Positions 7,462 through 13,090 of a DNA stretch of 15,027 nt are shown piece after piece. Source of the stretch: an uncultured Methylotenera sp. (GTDB lineage: Bacteria > Pseudomonadota > Gammaproteobacteria > Burkholderiales > Methylophilaceae). Each line of letters opens with the position of its first letter. The stretch's first letter is position 1. The notes under the pieces are model-generated. The model was given only the letters and a program-made list of their open reading frames with translations, was not told the origin of the DNA and searched no databases. The DNA lies in assembly GCA_937957775.1 (NCBI GenBank), contig CALFXV010000053.1, positions 1 through 15,027 of the forward strand. Reading direction: 5' to 3'. Both the position numbers and the translations under genes were made by a program.

Positions 7462-8091
7462 TTATTTAAGGGCGTAATCGATACGGCCATCGGGGGTGGT
7501 GGACTGCAGGGCCAGCCACTCGCCATCTAAACCATACCAAATCTCTATGACAAATTTATTGGTGAGAATTTTATGGCGCTCGGCTTTTTTTGTTTGGCCT
7601 TTAACCTGTATGGTCTCTTGACCAAGCGTGGTGATTTGGGTGGTCAAGTACTCGCCGGTTTGTGGGTTTAGCAATTTCTTTTGTTGCAGTATTTTTGGGT
7701 TCCAATAGGCAAAGGTCATCACGCATTGTTGGCCTATCTCCAAGGGTGTTGGTGCCACCACTTTAAACACCACTTTGTCTTGCGTGCCACCTACCACCGT
7801 GGCTTTGCTGTTTTCTTGGGTTTTGGCGTCCAATTTTTTCAAGCAATCGTTTTGCCAAAGTTCATTGGCTTGATGGTGGTATTTAAACACGCTAATGGAC
7901 AAAAATTTTACGTTGAATTTCGCCTCACTTTTTAAGGCCAGTTGGCCGTCTTCTTTTTCATCCAAAACAAAGTCATGCGTGCCTATGGCTTTGCCGTCCA
8001 TGGACACATCGAATTGCCATGTTTGTGCCATCGCTAGGCTGGGGCAAACCAAACATAAAAAAAGCGCGCTAAGAAATTGCATACGGGCCAT
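7462..8091 (-). CDS. Secreted DUF6134-like protein of unknown function
   Basis: A 209-residue exported protein. The N-terminus is a classical signal peptide (hydrophobic FLSALFLCLVCPSLAMA, likely cut after AMA near residue 22). The mature part is beta-rich. It starts with WQFDVSMDGKAIGTHDFVLDE and later has VKFLSISVFKYHHQANELWQNDCLKKLDAKTQEN. This GXH-F and E-W---CL pattern is what I recall for DUF6134, and it is loosely like DUF3108. The family name is a recollection, not a search result. No catalytic motif is obvious. Two cysteines (in NDCL and QQCVMTF) could form a disulfide. It starts three bases after the DUF1295 stop; ATG at 8082 is an alternative start. Its position beside the lipocalin suggests a periplasmic part in lipid handling, which is inference. 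Confidence 0.75.
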   Translation of the reverse strand: MARMQFLSALFLCLVCPSLAMAQTWQFDVSMDGKAIGTHDFVLDEKEDGQLALKSEAKFNVKFLSISVFKYHHQANELWQNDCLKKLDAKTQENSKATVVGGTQDKVVFKVVAPTPLEIGQQCVMTFAYWNPKILQQKKLLNPQTGEYLTTQITTLGQETIQVKGQTKKAERHKILTNKFVIEIWYGLDGEWLALQSTTPDGRIDYALK

Positions 8092-8094
8092 ACC

Positions 8095-8874
8095 CTAGTC
8101 GCCTTTTTTTGGAAACCAAGGCACAAAGCCTGAGGTGGTTTGCATGTAAGTGCTGTAACCCGGACGACGCTTGGCGATGTCGGCTTCCAGTAATTTTGCA
8201 CCGGTTACTTTGACCAATAGATAAGTCATGAATATGGAAGAGATCAGTGTCCACCATGCGCCGCTGGCCAAGCCTAAGCAACCGTAGCCAAACCAAATGC
8301 AGGCTTCCCCAAAGTAATTGGGGTGGCGGGTATAACGCCAAACACCACTGCTTAGCACCTTGCCTTTGTTGCCCGCCTGCGCGACAAAGCGCGCCAGTTG
8401 CCTGTCGCCCAGCACTTGAAAAAACATGCCGATTAACCACAGCGCTATGCCTATGGCATCCCAAGCATTGAGCGCATTGGTCGAGACCGTTGCCGCATGC
8501 AAGGGCGTGGCGATAATCCAAGCTAACACGGCTTGCAATAAAAACACCAAATACAGGCTTTTGATCCGGAAGTTGGGTTGGTTGCGCGCGCGTATGGCTT
8601 GGTAGCGAGCGTCTTCTGGTTTGTTGTGGTTACGATTGTGCAAGTGCCCGCTTAAGCGGCAAGCCCAGATCGCCACTAAGCTCAAGGTTAACCAAGCGCG
8701 CGGACTGGGGTCGGCGTAAGCAAAAAAACTAAACAGCGTACTAAATAAGAAAAACAGCGCCCAGAGCGTGTCCACCAGGGTGACGTTGTTGTGTTTTAAA
8801 CTTAAGGTCCAAGCCAATATGGCCATCATGGACATGGGAATGAGGGTTAATAAATAATGCGCAACATTAAACAC
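8095..8874 (-). CDS. DUF1295 membrane protein, steroid 5-alpha-reductase/ICMT-like
   Basis: A 259-residue polytopic inner-membrane protein with about six hydrophobic segments. Its C-terminal half carries GVWRYTRHPNYFGE (177-190), the cofactor-binding signature shared by DUF1295, sterol reductases and isoprenylcysteine methyltransferases, then a PGYSTYMQTTSGFVPWFP ending typical of DUF1295. Eukaryotic relatives reduce double bonds with NADPH, while others use SAM. Which applies here cannot be read from sequence. In this operon, reduction of a double bond in a modified acyl chain is a reasonable hypothesis. The start is a GTG at 8874, supported by an AAGGAA Shine-Dalgarno eight or nine bases upstream. 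It overlaps the end of the DUF2878 gene by eight bases. The stop lies three bases before the DUF6134-like start. Confidence 0.88.
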   Translation of the reverse strand: MFNVAHYLLTLIPMSMMAILAWTLSLKHNNVTLVDTLWALFFLFSTLFSFFAYADPSPRAWLTLSLVAIWACRLSGHLHNRNHNKPEDARYQAIRARNQPNFRIKSLYLVFLLQAVLAWIIATPLHAATVSTNALNAWDAIGIALWLIGMFFQVLGDRQLARFVAQAGNKGKVLSSGVWRYTRHPNYFGEACIWFGYGCLGLASGAWWTLISSIFMTYLLVKVTGAKLLEADIAKRRPGYSTYMQTTSGFVPWFPKKGD

Positions 8875-9388
8875 GATTTGTTTCCTTATTCAATAAGATT
8901 GAGGCCACTTTAAGCAACAGTGGCACTGCTAAGGCCCAACCCACGGCTAAATAGACCATGGCCATATTGAAATTGACTAAGTGCAGTGCACCGAGGCGCT
9001 CGCCTGCCCAGTAACACAATGGCCCAGAAATGGCGCCGAGCAAGCAGGCCAGAAGCGTGTATTTTTTCAGCCAATTTAGGCTGACGTTTAAGGTGCTGGC
9101 AAACAAGGCCCATAAGGCTATCATCCACGGCGGCGATAACGCATCCGGCCAATACGCCACGGGCTCAAAAGAAACCCAACCCAATTGCAGCAACAAGCTG
9201 TCAAAAACTAAGCCAAATATTGCAGCCAGCAACAGCAAGTTGTTTTCTGCTTGTTTGTGCTTGGACCGTTTGCAGTGCAACATCAGAATGAAAAGGGCAT
9301 TAAACACGCCTAACCATGGTGCGTGGTAAGCCGCACCTAACACGCAGGCAAACCAACCGATTTGAAAGCCAATGATGTTAAACAGCAT
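8867..9388 (-). CDS. DUF2878 integral-membrane protein
   Basis: A 173-residue, strongly hydrophobic protein with about five or six membrane segments. The sequence around NIIGFQIGWFACVLGA, FGLVFDSLLLQLGWVSF, PPWMIALWALFASTLNVSLNWL and GAISGPLCYWAGERLGA is characteristic of DUF2878. The family has no established function, but it recurs beside CFA-like, FAD-oxidase and DUF1365 genes in proteobacteria, as here. No catalytic motif stands out; conserved polar residues inside membrane segments (Asp in LVFDSLL, the GER motif) are candidates. It begins two bases after the stop of the first CFA-like gene and overlaps the DUF1295 start by eight bases, so it is probably co-translated with both. A membrane scaffold, partner or transporter for the lipid pathway is possible but only inferred. 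Confidence 0.85.
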   Translation of the reverse strand: MLFNIIGFQIGWFACVLGAAYHAPWLGVFNALFILMLHCKRSKHKQAENNLLLLAAIFGLVFDSLLLQLGWVSFEPVAYWPDALSPPWMIALWALFASTLNVSLNWLKKYTLLACLLGAISGPLCYWAGERLGALHLVNFNMAMVYLAVGWALAVPLLLKVASILLNKETNRV

Positions 9389-9390
9389 GC

Positions 9391-10437
9391 TTAGCCCGCA
9401 TTTTTTTCAAATAGGTAGTGGCTCACCCACCATTCTTGGCCACCATGGTAGCCAAATAGCTCGGCACAGGCCATGAAGAAAATGCGCCAGCGCTGACGCC
9501 ACAACACGACATTTTCGGGGCCATAACAATCGGCTAAGATGCCGTTGATGACCGCCTCGTTGTCATCCATATTGGTTAACCAGGCATTGGCGGTTTTCTC
9601 GTAATGCCTGCCATCCCAACGCCATTGCCGGCTTAATTTAAGGTGCGATTGAAATTGACTGGGCGTGTCGTCGCTGGGCATAAAGCCACCGGAAAAGAAG
9701 AACTGGCTCATCCAATCGTCATCGCCTTGTACTTCAAACGCATAGGGCACGTCTCTGTGGCAAAAAATGTGCATAAAAAACTGGCCTTGCGGCGCTAACC
9801 AGGAGTTGATTTTTTCAAAAAGCACTTGGTAATTGCGCATGTGTTCGAACATTTCAACCGAGACGATGCGATCAAACTGCTGCTTGATGTCAAAGTTGTT
9901 CATGTCACAAGTAATGACATTGAGGTTGCTTAGGTTTTCTTTTTTAGCGATGGCTAAAATAAAATCGCGTTGCGATTTGGAATTGGAAACCGAGGTGATT
10001 TGGCTTTCCGGATAATGCCTGGCCATCCATAAAGACAACGAGCCCCAACCGCAACCCAATTCCAAAACGTTTTGGCCGTTTTGCAAGTTGGCATGCAGGC
10101 AAGTTTGACTTAAGGCGTGGTGTTCGGCTTGATCTAAGTTGTCCACCCCGTTAGGCCAAAAACAACTGCTGTATTTGCGGTGCTTACCCAGCACCAAATC
10201 AAAGAAAGCCGCCGGTACTTCGTAGTGTTGGGCGTTGGCCATTTCCGGCAAGGGGGCAATTTGCGCTTGGCGCATGCTTTGAAAAAAACGCGCGCGAAAC
10301 TCACTGGCTATTTCCGTGTTGCCAGCAGAAATCTCAATCAAACGTTGTTTGCTCAGTTGGCGTATGCCGTAACGAATCAGAAAATCGGGCATCCAACCCG
10401 ATTCGGATAATTGAATGGCTAACTTGGAAAAAATCAT
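9391..10437 (-). CDS. CFA-family SAM-dependent methyltransferase, coclaurine N-methyltransferase-like
   Basis: A 348-residue methyltransferase and the first gene of the lipid operon. SAM motif I is VLELGCGWGSLSLWMA (124-139). HYEVPAAFFDLVLGKHRKYSSCFW (71-94), VEMFEHMRNY (194-203), FMHIFCHRDVPYAFE (221-235), DDWMSQFFFSGGFMPS (240-255) and the AELFGYHGGQEWWVSHYLF ending match, from memory, plant coclaurine/pavine N-methyltransferases more closely than classical Cfa. Against E. coli Cfa, Glu239, His240, His266 and Tyr317 are kept (Glu198, His199, His223, Tyr279), while Cys139 is Ser91 and Ile268 is Phe225. The bacterial substrate is unknown; in this operon an unsaturated acyl chain or an amine-containing lipid head group are both possible. 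An AGAGG Shine-Dalgarno precedes the ATG at 10437. Family certain, substrate not. Confidence 0.88.
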   Translation of the reverse strand: MIFSKLAIQLSESGWMPDFLIRYGIRQLSKQRLIEISAGNTEIASEFRARFFQSMRQAQIAPLPEMANAQHYEVPAAFFDLVLGKHRKYSSCFWPNGVDNLDQAEHHALSQTCLHANLQNGQNVLELGCGWGSLSLWMARHYPESQITSVSNSKSQRDFILAIAKKENLSNLNVITCDMNNFDIKQQFDRIVSVEMFEHMRNYQVLFEKINSWLAPQGQFFMHIFCHRDVPYAFEVQGDDDWMSQFFFSGGFMPSDDTPSQFQSHLKLSRQWRWDGRHYEKTANAWLTNMDDNEAVINGILADCYGPENVVLWRQRWRIFFMACAELFGYHGGQEWWVSHYLFEKNAG

Positions 10438-10536
10438 TTTTTACCTCTAAAGTTTTGTAATGCATTAGTATGAGCCATAAGCCATAAAAAGGTTTGGCCG
10501 TTTGAACAATTTCTTATTTATGCACTCAGAGACACC
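10438..10536. promoter_or_regulatory. Divergent control region between the lipid operon and msrA operon
   Basis: This 99-base gap must hold the start signals for the ten-gene minus-strand operon and the three-gene plus-strand operon. Seen: an 8-base palindrome AATGCATT (10459-10466), a perfect tandem 7-base repeat (10474-10487), and on the minus strand a weak TTGTTC-N17-TATGGC pair. I looked for a sigmaE/ChrR-type TGATCC -35 element and saw none. No strong sigma70 promoter stands out on either strand, which may mean activator or alternative sigma factor control. Confidence 0.4.
10474..10487. repeat. Tandem 7-base direct repeat (GCCATAA x2) in the divergent promoter region
   Basis: Two perfect head-to-tail copies of GCCATAA (TTATGGC on the other strand) lie in the middle of the divergent intergenic region. 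They could be two half-sites of a regulator, but with only two short copies chance is not excluded. Confidence 0.4.
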
Positions 10537-11049
10537 ATGAAAAATACACAAAAATTATACCTAGCCGGCGGCTGTTATTGGGGCATGGAAGAATTATTTA
10601 GGCACATGCCCGGTGTGCTTGCCACCCAAGTGGGCTTTTCCGGTGGCCACATTGCCAATGTCGGCTACCGTGAAGTGACCACCGGCACCACTGGCCACGC
10701 TGAAACCTTGATGGTGGAGTTTGACACGGAAACGGTCACTTTAAAACACTTGTTGTTTGAATTTTTTCGGGTGCACAATCCCACCAAACCTAACCAACAA
10801 GGCAACGACATTGGCACGCAATACCGTTCAGCCATTTTTTACCTGGATGAGGTGCAAAAAAGTGTGGCCGAGCAAGTCATCGCCACGGTCAATGCCTCCG
10901 GTCAGTGGGGCATGCCAGTTGTGACGCAGTTGCAAGCATTTGAGGCTTTTTACCCGGCTGAAGAAAAACACCAAAAATACATCATGCAGTTCCCGGATGG
11001 CTACACCTGCCACCACAGACGCAACTTTGATTTAGGGGAAACGCCGTGA
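10537..11049 (+). CDS. msrA: Peptide methionine sulfoxide reductase A
   Basis: A 170-residue cytosolic repair enzyme reducing methionine-S-sulfoxide in proteins, recycled by thioredoxin. The catalytic motif is GCYWGME with nucleophile Cys13; most MsrA proteins have Phe where this has Tyr14. Other family marks are VGFSGGH, YREVTTGTTGHAE, GNDIGTQYRSAIF and EEKHQKY. A second cysteine at 158 (YTCHH) near the C-terminus is a candidate resolving residue. There is no signal peptide. The length is normal for the short MsrA form, with no MsrB fused. A purine-rich AGAGA lies upstream of the ATG. It is divergent from the lipid operon and first in a three-gene operon. Its stop overlaps the GTG start of the peroxiredoxin (GTGA), so the two are likely translated together. 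Confidence 0.95.
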   Translation: MKNTQKLYLAGGCYWGMEELFRHMPGVLATQVGFSGGHIANVGYREVTTGTTGHAETLMVEFDTETVTLKHLLFEFFRVHNPTKPNQQGNDIGTQYRSAIFYLDEVQKSVAEQVIATVNASGQWGMPVVTQLQAFEAFYPAEEKHQKYIMQFPDGYTCHHRRNFDLGETP

Positions 11050-11591
11050 TTAAGCTCTTGCTGTTGGTTATCGCGCTGGCAGCATTGCTAGTGCTGGTCT
11101 ACGTTAAATCTTCTCCCAGCGCTCAATTAAAACTAGGGGCCTTGGCACCGGCTTTTAGCTTGATGGATCAAAACGGCCAGCTCAGGCAAACGGACGAATT
11201 TAAAGGGCGTTGGTTGGTGCTGTATTTTTACCCAAAAGATAACACGCCGGGGTGCACCAAAGAAGCCTGCCGCTTTCGCGATGAGCACTCTGCTTTGCAA
11301 AAAATTAACGCCCAAGTAGTGGGAGTCAGTGTGGACAGCAGTGCCGCTCATGCCGGCTTTGCCAGCCAGCACCGTTTACCCTTTCCGCTATTGGCAGACA
11401 AACAAGGCGACGTCGCTAAAGCCTATGGTGCGTTGATGAATTTGCCTTATTTGAAGTTGGCAAAACGCCGCACTTATTTAATTGATCCAGCCGGTCGTGT
11501 CGCTAAAATCTATTTGAATGTGGAGCCGGATACGCATGCCCAAACCGTGCTCAAAGACCTGCAGTTATTAAAGGAGGCTTACCATGACTAA
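11046..11591 (+). CDS. Membrane-anchored Bcp/PrxQ-type peroxiredoxin
   Basis: A 181-residue thiol peroxidase of the Bcp (PrxQ) family, which reduces hydrogen peroxide and organic or lipid hydroperoxides. The first 20 residues form a hydrophobic segment that should anchor or export the protein, placing the catalytic domain in the periplasm; Bcp itself is cytosolic, so this is a variant. The peroxidatic and resolving cysteines are Cys70 and Cys75 in FYPKDNTPGCTKEACRFRD, the intramolecular CX4C arrangement of Bcp. The start is GTG at 11046, overlapping the msrA stop. Its own stop overlaps the next gene by eight bases. A lipid hydroperoxidase next to a fatty-acid-modifying operon is a sensible pairing, though that link is inference. 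The electron donor is not visible in the window. Confidence 0.93.
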   Translation: MIKLLLLVIALAALLVLVYVKSSPSAQLKLGALAPAFSLMDQNGQLRQTDEFKGRWLVLYFYPKDNTPGCTKEACRFRDEHSALQKINAQVVGVSVDSSAAHAGFASQHRLPFPLLADKQGDVAKAYGALMNLPYLKLAKRRTYLIDPAGRVAKIYLNVEPDTHAQTVLKDLQLLKEAYHD

Positions 11592-11997
11592 AGCACGTTT
11601 TGTGATTCCACTGTTGCTAGGCTTGCCGCTATTAGGCTACCTGTGGACGCTCTATCAAACCGATGGCAGCGAACCCAAAGCGAAAACGGCTTTGCAGAAA
11701 GCCGGTGACGAATGCGCCAGCATTGCCGAGAATGCGGTGGCCAATATGAACGCCGTGGTGGCTTTTCAGATGTTGGAAAAAGAAGGCCGTAAAATCAACG
11801 TCATGCGCCGCTGCATGGCAGACCATGGCTACACAGAAAACCCCAAATGGTTGGCTTACGGTGCGCCTATTGCCCAAGCTAACGCCTTAAAGCAAGGCGT
11901 ATCCGAAGACGAGGCGATAGAGAACTTAAGACGGGCCAACATGATGGTGTTTGCCCTCAGCGAGCAACAACCTATTTATTGGACGGCAAAGCCTTAA
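11584..11997 (+). CDS. Small membrane-anchored protein of unknown function
   Basis: A 137-residue protein that I do not recognise. Residues 5-24 are hydrophobic and look like a signal anchor or uncleaved signal peptide, so the rest is probably periplasmic. The mature part is mostly helical and charged, with two cysteines (Cys44 in GDECASIAEN, Cys77 in MRRCMADHGY). They could pair with each other or serve as thiol targets. The ATG has a textbook Shine-Dalgarno (AAGGAGG at 11571-11577, six bases away) and overlaps the peroxiredoxin end by eight bases, so it is a real gene of this operon. Its 3' end overlaps the convergent protease gene by 26 bases. A role with the anchored peroxiredoxin is only suggested by position. 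Confidence 0.8.
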   Translation: MTKARFVIPLLLGLPLLGYLWTLYQTDGSEPKAKTALQKAGDECASIAENAVANMNAVVAFQMLEKEGRKINVMRRCMADHGYTENPKWLAYGAPIAQANALKQGVSEDEAIENLRRANMMVFALSEQQPIYWTAKP

Positions 11998-13018
11998 CTT
12001 GTTTTAAGGCCACGATTTTGCTCGCCAGCGCTTCCGATTCGTAGGCATCCAACTCGGCAATGCGCTGAGTCAATTTATCCAAAGCAATAAAATCGGCTTC
12101 TTCTAAGGCTATTTTCGCTTGTTGCATGAACACTTCTAAATGCTGTGGATTCAAGTTCAAGGCTTTATTCAACTCAGTCTTAGCCAAAGGCGCGTGGTTT
12201 AAGCCATAGTCTGCGACCCCTAAGTAATACCATGCATCGGCCGCTTCTGGTTGGCTGATAGTCCAGGCTTGCGCCACGGCGTGCAGGGTTGCCCAATCTT
12301 TATTTTGATAGGGAATGACCACCTGCATGAAATGCGGTTGCTTATCAAAAGGCAAGGCCCAAAAAGGCGTTTCGTCGGTGTTTAAACTTAGTAAGTCTTT
12401 GCTAGCGATGAGGTCTTTAATCCATTCCACCGGTAAGCTATAGAAAAAACCATTGGGGCCCGGGCTTTTAAAGGTGGTCATGCCTACCAAATTTAGCTTT
12501 TGGTCAAACAAGGCGCCACCGCTGGAGCCCAAAGAGAAAGCTGCGTTGGAGCGAATGATAAGGCTGCCATCCATGGCGTATTTGGCTTTAATGGCACCAT
12601 AAGAAGGTTGCGGCACGTTATTGCCGTTGGGGTAACCAAGGCTAAACACTTCTTCCTCTATAGCCAATGTGGCCGAGTCGCGTAATTGCACAGGCTTAAA
12701 CGGTAAGCCTTCAAATTTAAGCGCGCACAAGTCGTGTTTCCAGTCGGCTTTTAGCGCAATGGGTTTGTAGCCGTCGTTGTATTTGGCCACGTTGGCGCCT
12801 TTGCCATTGGCCAATACGTGGCAATTGGTCACCACGTATTCAGGGCTAATCACCACCCCGGTACCCGTCCCTGCGTTGCCATTGCCTAATTCCACGGAAA
12901 TTTGCACGATGGATTCGTGCAAAGGCAGCAGCTGTGCGATGCTAGGTTGGGCATAGGCCATGCTGGTGTTTACAAGGTGAGCAGCTAGCAGTAGGGCAGA
13001 TGGGAGGAATCGTTTCAT
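11972..13018 (-). CDS. Periplasmic trypsin-like serine protease with TPR-like C-terminal region
   Basis: A 348-residue exported protein. The signal peptide is MKRFLPSALLLAAHLVNTSMAYA, likely cut after AYA. It is followed by a trypsin-like (S1, DegP-type) protease domain with a full catalytic triad: His67 (TNCHVLA), Asp96 (KHDLCAL) and Ser166 (GSSGGAL). Cys66 and Cys98 lie close to His67 and Asp96 and could form a disulfide. Unlike DegP there is no PDZ domain; residues of about 230-330 look like tetratricopeptide-type helices (DAWYYLGVADYGLNHAPLAKTELNKALNLNP). Such architecture suggests a substrate- or partner-binding tail; the target is unknown. I chose the ATG at 13018 over an in-frame TTG at 13036, because it starts the signal peptide cleanly. 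No strong Shine-Dalgarno is seen. It is convergent with the msrA operon and 72 bases downstream of the DUF429 gene. Confidence 0.88.
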   Translation of the reverse strand: MKRFLPSALLLAAHLVNTSMAYAQPSIAQLLPLHESIVQISVELGNGNAGTGTGVVISPEYVVTNCHVLANGKGANVAKYNDGYKPIALKADWKHDLCALKFEGLPFKPVQLRDSATLAIEEEVFSLGYPNGNNVPQPSYGAIKAKYAMDGSLIIRSNAAFSLGSSGGALFDQKLNLVGMTTFKSPGPNGFFYSLPVEWIKDLIASKDLLSLNTDETPFWALPFDKQPHFMQVVIPYQNKDWATLHAVAQAWTISQPEAADAWYYLGVADYGLNHAPLAKTELNKALNLNPQHLEVFMQQAKIALEEADFIALDKLTQRIAELDAYESEALASKIVALKQVKALPSNK

Positions 13019-13090
13019 GACGGTGATGGCTTTCAATTAGGGCGAAAAAGTTAACAGGCTTTTTGTCCCTAATGCCGCCGCTAGGTTCAA

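Noticed and set aside
7449..7526. Longer start for the lipocalin at 7526
   Set aside because: It would run into the upstream DUF6134-like gene and put a proline-rich stretch before a clean lipoprotein signal peptide; the ATG at 7448 with a GAGAGA Shine-Dalgarno fits better.
8069..8521. Minus-strand open frame of 150 codons overlapping the DUF1295 gene
   Set aside because: It is a different frame of the DUF1295 coding region, which has the proper membrane segments and signature.
10438..10536. SigmaE/ChrR-type promoter for the lipid operon
   Set aside because: I looked for a TGATCC -35 element with a suitable -10 on the minus strand and found none, so the singlet-oxygen regulon idea rests on gene content only.
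13019..13036. TTG start for the serine protease at 13036
   Set aside because: It adds residues before a complete signal peptide and has no Shine-Dalgarno.
13024..13064. AAAAAG...CTTTTT inverted repeat between the DUF429 and protease genes
   Set aside because: The stem is AT-only apart from one pair and lacks a GC-rich base; it is too weak to call a terminator.
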